Below are positions 55,509 to 64,000 of a stretch of 64,000 nucleotides of DNA, piece by piece (within the stretch, counting starts at the first letter, position 1; the number at the start of each line of letters is the position of its first letter). Location: contig LDXO01000002.1 in assembly GCA_001443455.1 (NCBI GenBank), forward strand, positions 89,865 to 153,864, written 5' to 3'. Position numbers and translations under genes: made by a program. Under the pieces are notes generated by a model. The model had not been told where the DNA came from. It did not search any database and was given only the letters and a program-made list of their open reading frames with translations. The DNA is from Deltaproteobacteria bacterium CSP1-8. Lineage in GTDB: Bacteria > Desulfobacterota > Deferrimicrobia > Deferrimicrobiales > Deferrimicrobiaceae.

Positions 55509-56005
55509 GCCGACACCTCATCGTCCTTCTGCCCGCGCGCTATCTGGACCTGAGCCAGGGTCTTAAGCTGCGAGAGCCCGTCCATGGCCGCCTTGACCAG
55601 GTTGTGGGGATTATTGCTCCCGAGCGATTTGGTCAGGATGTCCGCGATCCCCGCCGACTCGATCACCGCCCGGACCCCGCTCCCCGCGATCACCCCCGTT
55701 CCGGGAGACGCGGGCCTCATGATGACCTGGCTTGCGCCGTATTTTCCGACCACCTCGAAGGGAATCGTACCATTGACCACCGGGACCCGGAGGAGTTCCC
55801 TCTTGGCGTTCTGGACCGCCTTCCGGATGGCGTCGGGAACTTCGTTTGCCTTCCCCAGACCCGAGCCGACGTGTCCGTTTCCGTCGCCGATCACGACCAC
55901 CGCGCTGAAGGAAAACCTTCGTCCTCCCTTGACCACCTTGGCGACCCGGCTGATGTGGATCACGCGATCTTTCAGGTCCAGCCCATCAGGATTGACTTTC
56001 TTCAA
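55505..56005 (-). CDS. rpsE: Ribosomal protein S5
   Basis: 166 residues, a fidelity protein of the 30S subunit. [37 protein letters not shown] and [17 protein letters not shown] are conserved. It starts at TTG 56005 with GGGGAGG five bases upstream. It overlaps rpmD. Confidence 0.97.
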   Translation of the reverse strand: MKKVNPDGLDLKDRVIHISRVAKVVKGGRRFSFSAVVVIGDGNGHVGSGLGKANEVPDAIRKAVQNAKRELLRVPVVNGTIPFEVVGKYGASQVIMRPASPGTGVIAGSGVRAVIESAGIADILTKSLGSNNPHNLVKAAMDGLSQLKTLAQVQIARGQKDDEVSA

Positions 56006-56036
56006 ACGCGCCTCCCCGTCCCTTCGCGGTTATTTC

Positions 56037-56405
56037 CTAGAATTCCAGCCCGGACTCCCGGGCGCCATCCGCCAGCTCCTTGACGCGCCCATGGTACAGG
56101 AACCCGTTCCGGTCGAAGATGACTCTCCGGATATTCTTCTCGGTGGCCTTCCTGCCGATCCATTCCCCGACCTTCTTCGCGGCATCGCTCTTCTTCAGGT
56201 GGCCGATTTCGTCCCGGATCTCCGGGCTGAGCGTGGAGGCGGCGAGAATGGTGGACCCCGTGGTGTCGACCACAAGTTGCGCGTAGATGTGCTTCGCGCT
56301 TCGGAAAACGGAGAGCCGGGGGCGTTGCTCCGTTCCGAACAACTTCTTCCGGATCCTTCTCTTTCGCTTCTGCCGCGCGATTTCACGCGTATTTTTCTGG
56401 CTCAT
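56037..56405 (-). CDS. rplR: Ribosomal protein L18
   Basis: 122 residues, a 5S rRNA-binding protein, with RPRLSVFRSAKHIYAQLVVD and FDRNGFLYHGRVKELADGAR. The basic N-terminus (RQKRKRRIRKKLFG) is normal. ATG at 56405. Confidence 0.97.
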   Translation of the reverse strand: MSQKNTREIARQKRKRRIRKKLFGTEQRPRLSVFRSAKHIYAQLVVDTTGSTILAASTLSPEIRDEIGHLKKSDAAKKVGEWIGRKATEKNIRRVIFDRNGFLYHGRVKELADGARESGLEF

Positions 56406-56453
56406 GGCTTAGTCCTACGCTCCGTCAGGTGGTTTCCGGCCGTAAGGCCCCTT

Positions 56454-56993
56454 CTACTTCCCGGCGGCCTTTCCGGCTTTCTTCAAGAGGCGTTCGCCCC
56501 GGTACCGGATTCCCTTCTGCTTGTAGACGTCCGGTTGCCGGAGGGAGCGGATCTTCGCCGCGGTGAGGCCGACGAGTTCCTTGTCCGCCCCGGACACCTT
56601 GATCACCGTGTTCGCCTCCACTTCGGCGCTGATTCCCTTCGGAAGGGGGAACACCACGGGGTGGGAATATCCCAGCGCCATCTGGATCGCGTTCTTCTTG
56701 ACTTCGGCCTTGTAGCCCACCCCGACGATTTCGAGGGTCTTGGTGAACCCCTCGACGACGCCTTTCACCATGTTCGCCACCAGGGTCCGGTAGAGCCCGT
56801 AGAGGTTCCGGGCGGACTCCCCTCCGGGCCGCAGGGCGACGACGGCGTGCCCGTCCCTGACCTCGACCATCACGTTGCCGGGGATCGGGCGGGAAAGCGT
56901 TCCCTTCTTCCCGGTGACGGACAGGATGCCGTCCTTGACCTCGACGGTTACTCCGACGGGGATCGCCACCGGCACCTTTCCGATTCTTGACAT
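56454..56993 (-). CDS. rplF: Ribosomal protein L6
   Basis: 179 residues, two repeated L6 folds near the GTPase centre. It starts MSRIGKVPVAIPVGVTV at ATG 56993; the longer frame begins within rpsH. LEIVGVGYKAEVKKNAIQMA and GIRYRGERLLKKAGK complete the match. Confidence 0.97.
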   Translation of the reverse strand: MSRIGKVPVAIPVGVTVEVKDGILSVTGKKGTLSRPIPGNVMVEVRDGHAVVALRPGGESARNLYGLYRTLVANMVKGVVEGFTKTLEIVGVGYKAEVKKNAIQMALGYSHPVVFPLPKGISAEVEANTVIKVSGADKELVGLTAAKIRSLRQPDVYKQKGIRYRGERLLKKAGKAAGK

Positions 56994-57025
56994 CGTTGCC
57001 TCCCCCGGGGGAACGTACGACCCCG

Positions 57026-57424
57026 TCACCAGACCTTGCAGAGCAGTTCCCCGCCGATCGCGAGTTTCTTCGCCTTCTCCCCCGTCATCACCCCTCGGGA
57101 AGTGGAAAGGATGGCGATTCCGAAACCGTTCTTCACGGTGGGAATCTCGTCTTTTCCGACGTACACGCGCCGTCCGGGCCGGCTCACCCGCTTCATCCCC
57201 TTGATCGCATACCCGGACTCGGGTTCGCTTCTCAGGTAGATCCGGAGAACCGGCTGCTTGGGGTCGGGGAGAACGCGGTAGTTCTTCACGAACCCCTCTT
57301 CCTTGAGGATCGAGGTGATGTTCTCCAGCACCCCGGTGGAGGGAAGCTCGAGCTGGTCGAACTTCGCCGTCTGGGCGTTGCGGACCCGTGCGAGCAAATT
57401 GGAAATATGGTCGTTGATCGCCAT
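57026..57424 (-). CDS. rpsH: Ribosomal protein S8 (frame continuous with S14)
   Basis: 132 residues from ATG 57424 ([18 protein letters not shown]) to [20 protein letters not shown] and CKVW. It binds the central 16S domain. The S8 domain itself is complete and has a ribosome site (GGAGACCTAAG) before its ATG. However, the S14 frame upstream has lost its stop and reads into S8 without interruption, so a 197-residue S14-S8 fusion is also predicted. Confidence 0.95.
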   Translation of the reverse strand: MAINDHISNLLARVRNAQTAKFDQLELPSTGVLENITSILKEEGFVKNYRVLPDPKQPVLRIYLRSEPESGYAIKGMKRVSRPGRRVYVGKDEIPTVKNGFGIAILSTSRGVMTGEKAKKLAIGGELLCKVW

Positions 57425-57434
57425 CTTAGGTCTC

Positions 57435-57619
57435 CTACCACTCGCCTTTACCACGCCGGGGAGCTCACCCCGGAGCGCCAGCTCCCGGAGACAGATCCGG
57501 CAGAGCTGGAACTTGCGGTAATAGGCTCTCGGCCTCCCGCATCGCGGGCATCGGTTGTATTTCCGGACGCGAAACTTCGGGGTCCTCTTCGATTTGGCGA
57601 TGATCGATTTTTTTGCCAC
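57435..57619 (-). CDS. rpsN: Ribosomal protein S14, type Z, one-base deletion at the last codon
   Basis: A 61-residue zinc S14 ([21 protein letters not shown]24/C27 in [10 protein letters not shown] and C40/C43 in LCRICLREL). The family ends KASW-stop. Here GCG AGT is followed by GGTAG instead of TGGTAG: one T is missing, so the stop at 57435-57437 is out of frame by one base and translation continues as KASGRRPK into the S8 ATG. The length from ATG to that stop is 185 bases, one short of the expected 186. Everything before it is intact. Sequencing error and true fusion both fit. Confidence 0.9.
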
Positions 57620-57639
57620 TCCTTCTCCTCCCGGGAGCG

Positions 57640-58179
57640 TCAGGCCCGGAACGGCATTCCGAGCAGGCGCAGAAGCTCCAGCCCTTCCTCGTCGCTGCGG
57701 GCCGTTGTGACGATCGTAATGTTCATTCCCCTTATTTTGTCTATTTTATCGTAGTTTATCTCCGGAAATATAATCTGTTCCCTTACGCCAAGCGTATAAT
57801 TCCCCCGTCCGTCGAACCCCTTGGGGGAGAACCCCTTGAAGTCCCTCACCCGGGGCAGCGCCACCCCCATGAGCTTGTCGAGGAAGTGGTACATCCGGTC
57901 CCGGCGGAGGGTGACCTTCACCCCGATCGGGACGCCCGCCCTCAGCTTGAAATTCGATATGCTCTTTCTTGCCTTCGTGACCACCGCCTTCTGCCCGGTG
58001 ATGAGCCCGATCTCCAAGACGGCGGAGTCGATGACCTTGATGTTGTCGATCGCCTCTCCCAGGCCCATGTTGATGATGACTTTCTCGACCCTCGGAACCT
58101 GCATCGGATTCCGGTAGTGGAACTTCTCCTTCATCCGCGGAACCACCTCGTCCTTGTAATAACCGGAAAGTCTCGCCAT
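57640..58179 (-). CDS. rplE: Ribosomal protein L5
   Basis: 179 residues, binds 5S rRNA and P-site t[43 protein letters not shown] and the C-terminal [20 protein letters not shown] match. ATG at 58179. Confidence 0.97.
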   Translation of the reverse strand: MARLSGYYKDEVVPRMKEKFHYRNPMQVPRVEKVIINMGLGEAIDNIKVIDSAVLEIGLITGQKAVVTKARKSISNFKLRAGVPIGVKVTLRRDRMYHFLDKLMGVALPRVRDFKGFSPKGFDGRGNYTLGVREQIIFPEINYDKIDKIRGMNITIVTTARSDEEGLELLRLLGMPFRA

Positions 58180-58219
58180 TTCCCGTCACCCCGGTCCGCC
58201 GGTTCCCGGCGGGTCTTCG

Positions 58220-58558
58220 CTACTTCTTCCTGGCCTCGAGGACGTCGCCGCACCGCTTGCAGGCGCGGTGCTTCTCCCCGGAATCCTCGACCACCATGGA
58301 TATCCGCGTCGGCTTGTTGCACTTGTTGCACATGACCATGACGTTGGAATACGCCAGCGGGGCCTCCTTCTCGATGATGCCGCCCTTGGGATTGGCCTTG
58401 CCGGGTTTCGCGTGGCGCTTCACCATGTTGATCTTTTCCACGAAGACGCGGCCCGCCTCCCTGTCCACCTTGAGGACCCTGCCGACCTTCCCCTTCTCCT
58501 TGCCCACCATGACCCGTACGATGTCGTTCTTCCGTATCTGGAGCGTCGCTTCCGCCAT
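58220..58558 (-). CDS. rplX: Ribosomal protein L24
   Basis: 112 residues with the KOW motif IRKNDIVRVMVGKEKGKVGR and VKRHAKPGKANPKGGIIEKE. A C-terminal CNKCNKPTRIS ... CKRCGDVLEARKK pair of CxxC knuckles suggests zinc, seen in part of the family. It is an early 50S assembly protein. Confidence 0.97.
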   Translation of the reverse strand: MAEATLQIRKNDIVRVMVGKEKGKVGRVLKVDREAGRVFVEKINMVKRHAKPGKANPKGGIIEKEAPLAYSNVMVMCNKCNKPTRISMVVEDSGEKHRACKRCGDVLEARKK

Positions 58559-58577
58559 GTCTCCCTCTGCCTTCCCC

Positions 58578-58946
58578 TTAGAGAACTTCCGGAGCCAGGG
58601 ATATGATCTTCATGAATTTCTTGGCACGGAGTTCCCGGGCCACGGGTCCGAAAATCCGGGTTCCGACCGGCTCCCCCTGCGGGTTGATGAGAACGGCCGA
58701 ATTCTGGTCGAACCGGAGGAAGCTCCCGTCGGCCCGTCCGATTTCCTTGGCGGTCCGAACCACCACCGCCTTGTACACATCGCCCTTCTTGACTTTCCCG
58801 TGGGGAATCGCTTCCTTCACGCTGACCACGATGATGTCGCCGACGCTGGCGTATCTCCGCTTGCTCCCCCCGAGCACCTTGATGCAGCAAAGACGCTTCG
58901 CTCCGGAATTGTCGGCCGCGTCCAGCATGGTCTGCATTTGGATCAT
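58578..58946 (-). CDS. rplN: Ribosomal protein L14
   Basis: 122 residues, highly conserved: [40 protein letters not shown] and the end [13 protein letters not shown]. It lies at the L19/S12 bridge of the ribosome. Confidence 0.98.
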   Translation of the reverse strand: MIQMQTMLDAADNSGAKRLCCIKVLGGSKRRYASVGDIIVVSVKEAIPHGKVKKGDVYKAVVVRTAKEIGRADGSFLRFDQNSAVLINPQGEPVGTRIFGPVARELRAKKFMKIISLAPEVL

Positions 58947-58970
58947 GGCATACGCTCTCCGCTCGAATAA

Positions 58971-59252
58971 TCAGCGAACCACGGGCCGTTCGATCAACCG
59001 GGAGACCCGCCACCGCTTTTCCTTGCTCAGCGGTCTGGTTTCGACGATTTCCACCGTGTCGCCGATGCGGTATTCGTTCCCCTCGTCGTGGGCCTTGTAA
59101 GTGGTCCGTCGTTTCGTGTACTTTTTATAGACCGGGTGAAGGACGAGCCGTTCCACACGAACGACGACGGTTTTGTCCATGCGGTCGCTCATGACGATCC
59201 CGATCTTCGACTTGCGAATCCCGCGGCCTTCTTTCTCTTTTGCCGTCGCCAT
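58971..59252 (-). CDS. rpsQ: Ribosomal protein S17
   Basis: 93 residues, an early 30S assembly protein of OB fold: [40 protein letters not shown] and [18 protein letters not shown]. It has a short charged N-terminal extension ([10 protein letters not shown]). Confidence 0.97.
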   Translation of the reverse strand: MATAKEKEGRGIRKSKIGIVMSDRMDKTVVVRVERLVLHPVYKKYTKRRTTYKAHDEGNEYRIGDTVEIVETRPLSKEKRWRVSRLIERPVVR

Positions 59253-59253
59253 C

Positions 59254-59454
59254 TTACCCCGTCTCCCCTCCTTCCTTCTGCCGGAGGAACGTGATGATCC
59301 GCGCGAGATCCTTCCGCCGGTTCCGGATGAGCATGTGGTTGTCCAGGGAGGAAGCCGACCGCTTCATCCTGAGGCGGAAGATCTCGTCCCGCAGTTCCGT
59401 CTCCTTGTGCTTCAACTCCCCGACCGCGAGGTCCCGGATGTCCTTCTTCCTCAT
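59254..59454 (-). CDS. rpmC: Ribosomal protein L29
   Basis: 66 residues, two helices at the tunnel exit: [20 protein letters not shown] and [13 protein letters not shown]. It is the standard neighbour of L16 and S17, with one base to rpsQ. Confidence 0.96.
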   Translation of the reverse strand: MRKKDIRDLAVGELKHKETELRDEIFRLRMKRSASSLDNHMLIRNRRKDLARIITFLRQKEGGETG

Positions 59455-59461
59455 GACCGCC

Positions 59462-59872
59462 CTATGCCTCCCTCGTAAGGAACTTCGTCTTCAGGGGGAG
59501 CTTGTGCGAGGCGAGCCGGAAGGCCTCCCTCGCGGTCGCCTCGTCCACCCCCTCGATTTCGTAAAGCACGAGGCCCGGGCGCACCACGCAAACCCACTCC
59601 TCGGGCGCCCCCTTCCCCTTTCCCATTCGGGTTTCGGCGGGTTTCTTGGTGACGGGCTTGTCGGGGAAAATCCGGATCCAGATCTTCCCCCCGCGTTTCA
59701 CGAACCTGGTCATCGCCACGCGGGCGGCCTCGATCTGGCGGGAGGTGATCCATCCGGCGGTGGTCGCCTTCACTCCGTAGTCTCCGAAGTTGAGAGTGTT
59801 CCCCGCCTGGGCTGCTCCCCTTCTCCGCCCCTTCTGCGTCTTTCGGAATTTCACCCGTTTCGGCGCAAGCAT
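59462..59872 (-). CDS. rplP: Ribosomal protein L16
   Basis: 136 residues, contacts A-site tRNA and the 23S centre. [39 protein letters not shown] and [20 protein letters not shown] are all typical. ATG at 59872. Confidence 0.98.
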   Translation of the reverse strand: MLAPKRVKFRKTQKGRRRGAAQAGNTLNFGDYGVKATTAGWITSRQIEAARVAMTRFVKRGGKIWIRIFPDKPVTKKPAETRMGKGKGAPEEWVCVVRPGLVLYEIEGVDEATAREAFRLASHKLPLKTKFLTREA

Positions 59873-59886
59873 GCCTCAAGGTTCTC

Positions 59887-60540
59887 CTATTCGCCCTTGG
59901 ACTCGCGGGAGGGAGACTGCAGGACTTCTCCCTTGTAGATCCAGACCTTCACCCCGATCTTTCCGTAGGTGGTTTTCGCCTCGGCGAATCCATACTCGAT
60001 GTCCGCCCGCAGGGTATGGAGGGGAACCCTTCCCTCCCGATACCACTCCGAGCGGGCCATTTCGGCGCCCCCCAGGCGTCCGGCCACGTGGATCTTGATC
60101 CCCTTGGCCCCGAGCTTCATCGAGGAGAGGACCGTCTTCTTCATGGCCCGCCGGAAGGCGATGCGCCTCTCGAGCTGCATGGCGACGTTCTCGGCGGTCA
60201 GCTGGGCATCGGTCTCCGGTCGGCGTATCTCCTGAATCGTGATCGAGACCTCCTTCTTGGCGAATTTCTGCAGGTCCTTCTTGAGGTTCTCGATCTCGAC
60301 CCCCTTCTTCCCGATGACGATTCCGGGCCTCGCCGTGTGGATGATGACGTGGACGCGGCTGGACTTCCGCTCGATCTCCACCGCCGACACCCCGGCATGG
60401 ATGAGCCGCTTCTTCACGTAGGACCGGATGCGCAGGTCCTCCTGCAGGTTCGCTGCGTAATCCTTCTCGGAGTACCATCGCGATCGCCAATCCTTGATGA
60501 TCCCCAGGCGAAACCCGTACGGATGTACCTTCTGCCCCAA
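59887..60540 (-). CDS. rpsC: Ribosomal protein S3
   Basis: 217 residues: [20 protein letters not shown] at the start, then the KH domain motif [19 protein letters not shown] and the C-terminal [20 protein letters not shown]. It starts at TTG 60540 with GGGAGG six bases upstream, the only start close to the conserved N-terminus. Confidence 0.97.
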   Translation of the reverse strand: MGQKVHPYGFRLGIIKDWRSRWYSEKDYAANLQEDLRIRSYVKKRLIHAGVSAVEIERKSSRVHVIIHTARPGIVIGKKGVEIENLKKDLQKFAKKEVSITIQEIRRPETDAQLTAENVAMQLERRIAFRRAMKKTVLSSMKLGAKGIKIHVAGRLGGAEMARSEWYREGRVPLHTLRADIEYGFAEAKTTYGKIGVKVWIYKGEVLQSPSRESKGE

Positions 60541-60572
60541 AAGCCGCCTCCCTTCGGTCCGTTGTTTCCCCG

Positions 60573-60905
60573 TTACTTCTCGTCGACCACGATGGTGATG
60601 TGGCTGGTCCGCCTCCGGTACCGGTGGGCCCGCCCCATCGGCGCGGGACGGAACCTCTTCATGGCCGCCCCCCCGTCCACATACGCCTTCTTCACGAACA
60701 GGATGCCTGTGTCGATCACGCCCGTCTGGGCGGCGTTCGCAACGGCGGAGTCGAGCACCTTCCTCACCGTTTTGGCGCACGCCTTGTTCGCCAGCTTCAG
60801 GACCGTCTGCGCATCGGAGATGTTCTTTCCGCGGATCAGGCCCACCACGAGCCGCGCCTTCCTCGGGGAGACACGCATGAACCTTGCCGTCGCTCTCGCT
60901 TCCAT
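60573..60905 (-). CDS. rplV: Ribosomal protein L22
   Basis: 110 residues, whose loop lines the exit tunnel: [20 protein letters not shown] and [23 protein letters not shown] at 60905. Macrolide-relevant loop length looks normal. Confidence 0.97.
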   Translation of the reverse strand: MEARATARFMRVSPRKARLVVGLIRGKNISDAQTVLKLANKACAKTVRKVLDSAVANAAQTGVIDTGILFVKKAYVDGGAAMKRFRPAPMGRAHRYRRRTSHITIVVDEK

Positions 60906-60925
60906 CGCCGTTCTCCTTCCGCGGC

Positions 60926-61207
60926 CTACTTCTTCACCTTGGCCTTCCGGTCGCCCGAATGGCCGTGGAACGTGCGGGTTGGCGAAAACTCCCCGAGCTT
61001 GTGACCCACCATGTTTTCCGTGACGAAAACGGGCATGAATTTCCGGCCGTTGTGGACGGCGAAGGTGAAACCCACCATGTCCGGGATGATGGTGGACCGC
61101 CTGGACCAGGTTTTGATGACCTTCCTGTCGCCCTGCTCGACCGCCCTGCGCACCTTCCGCGCCAGGCTTTCCTCGACATACGGTCCCTTTTTGATCGATC
61201 GCGCCAC
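60926..61207 (-). CDS. rpsS: Ribosomal protein S19
   Basis: 93 residues from GTG 61207 ([18 protein letters not shown]) with [20 protein letters not shown] and [20 protein letters not shown]. The frame continues upstream antisense-like into rplB and was not used. It sits in the 30S head. Confidence 0.97.
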   Translation of the reverse strand: MARSIKKGPYVEESLARKVRRAVEQGDRKVIKTWSRRSTIIPDMVGFTFAVHNGRKFMPVFVTENMVGHKLGEFSPTRTFHGHSGDRKAKVKK

Positions 61208-61227
61208 GGAGGTTACCCCTTGTTCGT

Positions 61228-62049
61228 TTATTTCCGACGCTTTACGATGTAGGGGTCGGAAGCCTTGTTCTTGCGGGTCTTGTGCCCCTTGGTCGGCTTT
61301 CCCCACGGCGTGCAGGGATGCCTCCCCCCGGAGGATTTCCCCTCCCCCCCGCCGAGCGGGTGGTCCACCGGGTTCATGGCCACGCCCCGTACCGTCGGCC
61401 TCCGGCCGAGCCAGCGGCTCCTGCCGGCCTTCCCGAGCGACACCTTCTCGTGGTCCAGGTTCCCCACCTGCCCCACCGTCGCCATGCAATCGATGAATAC
61501 GAGCCGCACCTCCCCGGACCCGAGGCGCAAGTGGGCGTACTGCCCCTCCTTCGCGAGAATCTGGACGACGTTGCCCGCCGCCCTTGCCAGCTGCCCCCCC
61601 TTGCCCACCTTGAGCTCCACGTTGTGGACCATCGTCCCCACCGGGATCTGGCGGATCGGAAGGGCGTTGCCCGGTTGGATATCCGCGTCGTTGCCGGAAA
61701 CAACCGTGTCTCCCACGGAGAGCCCCACCGGGGACAGGATGTACCGTTTTTCCCCGTCTGCGTAATGCAGGAGGGCGATGCGGGCAGACCGGTTCGGGTC
61801 GTATTCGATCGCGGCGACCTTGGCGGGGACGTCCTTCTTGTTTCTCCGGAAGTCGATCACCCGGTATTTTCTCTTGTGTGCCCCCCCGCGGTGCCAGGAC
61901 GTGATTCTCCCCTGGTTGTTCCTGCCCGCACGGTTTTCCCTCTTCTCGACGAGACTCCGCTCCGGCTTCTTTTGGGTGAGGTCCTCGTTCGTGAGAACCG
62001 TCATGGAGCGGACGCCGGGGGAGGTCGGCTTGAATTTTTTGATTCCCAT
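61228..62049 (-). CDS. rplB: Ribosomal protein L2
   Basis: 273 residues, essential for subunit joining and peptidyl transfer. [40 protein letters not shown] and [20 protein letters not shown] (with the key His near residue 229) are intact. Confidence 0.98.
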   Translation of the reverse strand: MGIKKFKPTSPGVRSMTVLTNEDLTQKKPERSLVEKRENRAGRNNQGRITSWHRGGAHKRKYRVIDFRRNKKDVPAKVAAIEYDPNRSARIALLHYADGEKRYILSPVGLSVGDTVVSGNDADIQPGNALPIRQIPVGTMVHNVELKVGKGGQLARAAGNVVQILAKEGQYAHLRLGSGEVRLVFIDCMATVGQVGNLDHEKVSLGKAGRSRWLGRRPTVRGVAMNPVDHPLGGGEGKSSGGRHPCTPWGKPTKGHKTRKNKASDPYIVKRRK

Positions 62050-62077
62050 GTCCTATGGCTCCTTGCCTGCCTGCGCG

Positions 62078-62365
62078 TCACACGCCTTCGAAAAACTCGA
62101 TCTTGTCGCCCGGTTTGAGCACCACGACCGCCTTCTTCCAGCCGGGACGCCTTCCGACGATCCGCCCCCTGGTCTTCGTCTTGCCGGAGACGCGCATCGT
62201 CTTGACGTCGAGCACCTTGACCTTGAACAGCTTCTCGACCGCCTCCTGGACCTGCTTCTTGTTCGCCCGGGGGTCCACGGCAAACGTCACCGCGTTGGAG
62301 GTCTCCTTGAGCAATGTCGCTTTTTCCGTGATCAGCGGCCGCTTCAGTACGTCCGTGATGTTCAT
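62078..62365 (-). CDS. rplW: Ribosomal protein L23
   Basis: 95 residues at the tunnel exit, docking site for trigger factor and SRP: MNITDVLKRPLITEKATLL, FAVDPRANKKQVQEAVEKLF and KTKTRGRIVGRRPGWKKAVV. It overlaps rplD as ATGA. Confidence 0.97.
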   Translation of the reverse strand: MNITDVLKRPLITEKATLLKETSNAVTFAVDPRANKKQVQEAVEKLFKVKVLDVKTMRVSGKTKTRGRIVGRRPGWKKAVVVLKPGDKIEFFEGV

Positions 62366-62985
62366 TTCCCCAGCACCTCGCTGATGATTTCGAATGCCGG
62401 CCGCGTGAACACCAGCTGCTCGTACGAGAGAATGTCGACCACATTGAGGGCGGAAACGGGAAGCGACTTGAAGGACGGGAGGTTGCGGATCCCCAGATCC
62501 AGCGTCTTCTTGGGCTCCTCCGTCACCAGAAGGGCGTGGGAAAGGCCGAGCTTCCCGGCGACCTTCAGGAACTCCTTGGTCCGCGGACCCGGAAGGTCCA
62601 GGTCGTCCACGAGCACGATCCTGTTTTCCCTGGCCCGGGCGCTCAGGGCGCATCGGAGTGCGGCCTTCATGGCCTTCCGGTTGACCTTCTGTTCGTAGCT
62701 GCGGGGGTGCGGCCCGAACACCGTTCCCCCGCCGCGGAGCAAGGGGGACCGAATGCTGCCCATGCGGGCGCGGCCGGTTCCCTTCTGGCGATACGGTTTC
62801 CTTCCTCCGCCGGAGACTTCCTTCCTGGTCTTCGTCGAGGCGGTTCCCGATCGCTTTGCGTTCCGTTGGGCGACGACCACCTGATGGAGCAGGTGCGTTT
62901 TCACTTCGGCCCCGAAGACCGACTCCGGCAATTCGAGCGTCTCCTTGACTTGCCGTTCCTTGTCGAAAAGCTCCAGGGTGGCCAT
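62362..62985 (-). CDS. rplD: Ribosomal protein L4
   Basis: 207 residues. The tunnel loop is GGGRKPYRQKGTGRARMGSI with SPLLRGGGTVFGPHPRSYE; IVLVDDLDLPGPRTKEFLKV lies in the globular part. In many bacteria L4 regulates the S10 operon, but the operon's leader lies outside the window. Confidence 0.97.
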   Translation of the reverse strand: MATLELFDKERQVKETLELPESVFGAEVKTHLLHQVVVAQRNAKRSGTASTKTRKEVSGGGRKPYRQKGTGRARMGSIRSPLLRGGGTVFGPHPRSYEQKVNRKAMKAALRCALSARARENRIVLVDDLDLPGPRTKEFLKVAGKLGLSHALLVTEEPKKTLDLGIRNLPSFKSLPVSALNVVDILSYEQLVFTRPAFEIISEVLGK

Positions 62986-62995
62986 ATCGCGCTCC

Positions 62996-63637
62996 TTACC
63001 GCCCGTTTCCCTTCTTGATGGCCCGTCGCACGAAGACGAGGCCGTTCTTCGCCCCCGGCACTGCGCCCCGCACCAGCAACAGGTTCTTCTCCGTCTGAAT
63101 GGCGACGACCCGCAGGTTGAGAACCGTTACGCGCTCGTTCCCGTAATGGCCGCCCATCTTCATGTTCTTGAATACCCGGGAGGGCCAGGAAGAACCGCCG
63201 ATGGAGCCGGGGGCACGGTGGTGCATCGAACCGTGGGACGCCCCTCCGCCCTTGAAACCCCACCGCTTCACCACTCCCGCGAATCCCCGTCCCTTCGTCT
63301 GTCCCGTGACGTCCACGTAATCCCCTTCCCGGAAGATATCGACCCGGATTTCCTGGCCGACCTCCAGGGAGGAATCGGACTCGACGCGAAGCTCCCGGAG
63401 CGCGCCGAACGCCCCTTTCCCCGCCTTCTGGAAATGGCCGAGCATCGGCTTGCTGACACGATGCGCCTTCTTCGCCCCGAACCCGAGCTGAACCGCGTCG
63501 TACCCGTCGCTCTGCCCCTTTTTTCTCTGGACTATGGTGCAGGGGCCCGCCTCGATCACCGTCACGGGGACGACTCTCCCCTGGGCGTCGAAGATCTGGG
63601 TCATTCCCAATTTCTTCCCTATGATCCCGGTCGTCAT
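62996..63637 (-). CDS. rplC: Ribosomal protein L3
   Basis: 213 residues: MTTGIIGKKLGMTQIFDAQG, the peptidyl-centre finger WGFKGGGASHGSMHHRAPGS and KMGGHYGNERVTVLNLRVV. I chose ATG 63637, which has AAGGTG seven bases upstream, over a GTG three codons before. Confidence 0.97.
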   Translation of the reverse strand: MTTGIIGKKLGMTQIFDAQGRVVPVTVIEAGPCTIVQRKKGQSDGYDAVQLGFGAKKAHRVSKPMLGHFQKAGKGAFGALRELRVESDSSLEVGQEIRVDIFREGDYVDVTGQTKGRGFAGVVKRWGFKGGGASHGSMHHRAPGSIGGSSWPSRVFKNMKMGGHYGNERVTVLNLRVVAIQTEKNLLLVRGAVPGAKNGLVFVRRAIKKGNGR

Positions 63638-63686
63638 GATTTGCACCTTATCGCCTCACCCGGCAAACACCCGTTCGTTGAGTTCG

Positions 63687-63995
63687 TCAGAGCTTGATCT
63701 CCACTTCCACCCCGGCCGGAAGGTCGAGTTTCATGAGCGCATCGATCGTCGCGGCGGGCGGCTCGTGGATGTCCAGCACGCGCTTGTGCGTCCGGATCTC
63801 GAATTGCTCCCGGCTCTTCTTGTCGACGTGTGGCGAGCGGTTCACGGTGAACCGTTCGATCTTCGTGGGGAGGGGAATCGGCCCCGCCACCTTCGCCCCG
63901 GTCTGCTTCGCCTTTTCGACGATCTCGCCGGTCGCCTTGTCCAGGAGCTTGTAATCGAACGCTTTCAGGCGGATACGGATCTTCTGGTGTTCCAT
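63687..63995 (-). CDS. rpsJ: Ribosomal protein S10
   Basis: 102 residues, complete: [40 protein letters not shown] and [20 protein letters not shown]. It begins the S10 operon; it also pairs with NusG/NusB in transcription-translation coupling. Its start lies five bases from the window edge, so any promoter or tuf gene is outside. Confidence 0.98.
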   Translation of the reverse strand: MEHQKIRIRLKAFDYKLLDKATGEIVEKAKQTGAKVAGPIPLPTKIERFTVNRSPHVDKKSREQFEIRTHKRVLDIHEPPAATIDALMKLDLPAGVEVEIKL

Positions 63996-64000
63996 CGCCA

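Overview
This is a GC-rich (roughly 60-65% by eye), densely packed chromosomal window in which every gene I accept lies on the minus strand. An LPS-assembly protein LptD and a dTDP-rhamnose reductase point to a Gram-negative. The full S10-spc-alpha ribosomal block, a trp-accD-folC-lptD run, a pyrR-led pyrimidine operon and a fur-feoB-dtxR iron operon together look most like a deltaproteobacterial lineage (Desulfuromonadota or Geobacter-like). That placement rests on gene order and protein flavour only. I saw no tRNA, rRNA, CRISPR array, insertion sequence or integrase.

Layout in transcription order, from high to low coordinates. 63995-48630: ribosomal proteins S10 to L17 with secY, adk, map, infA and rpoA, closed by a strong terminator. 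48534-40261: a Fur-boxed promoter, then fur, feoB, a small Cys-rich protein and dtxR, followed by a PEGA lipoprotein-like gene, a flavoprotein, an FtsB-like protein and a diguanylate cyclase. 40235-39902: a cold-shock gene with its own promoter and terminator. 39810-20747: one very long, translationally coupled run of argS, a SPOR protein, trpE-GD-C-B2-F-B-A, accD, folC, lptD, two nucleotide-sugar enzymes, lepA and lepB. 20729-10557: the pyrimidine operon (pyrR, pyrB, pyrC, carA, a truncated radical-SAM gene, carB, recG), preceded by a promoter, a PyrR-binding RNA hairpin and an attenuator terminator. 10461-7420: a MalT/LuxR-type regulator with a near-perfect promoter. 7177-1: a carbohydrate cluster with a malic-enzyme remnant, otsA, otsB, a DUF5752-like gene, treT, an acyltransferase, a broken pfk and glycogen phosphorylase (running off the window).

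How the parts fit. The left end is a trehalose/glycan module in which two trehalose routes (OtsA-OtsB and TreT) are stop-start coupled. It probably responds to the large ATP-binding regulator just upstream, because a 7-bp inverted repeat sits next to a plausible promoter between them. The pyrimidine operon appears to be controlled by its own first product, PyrR. The iron operon appears autoregulated by Fur.

The most unusual feature is gene erosion within otherwise intact operons. Pfk lacks its catalytic segment and is out of frame. Malic enzyme is reduced to its two ends. The PflX-like radical-SAM protein has lost its C-terminus against carB. The S14 gene has lost one base in its last codon and reads straight into S8. 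These may be real decay or consensus errors, and each can be tested by reads or PCR across the junctions.
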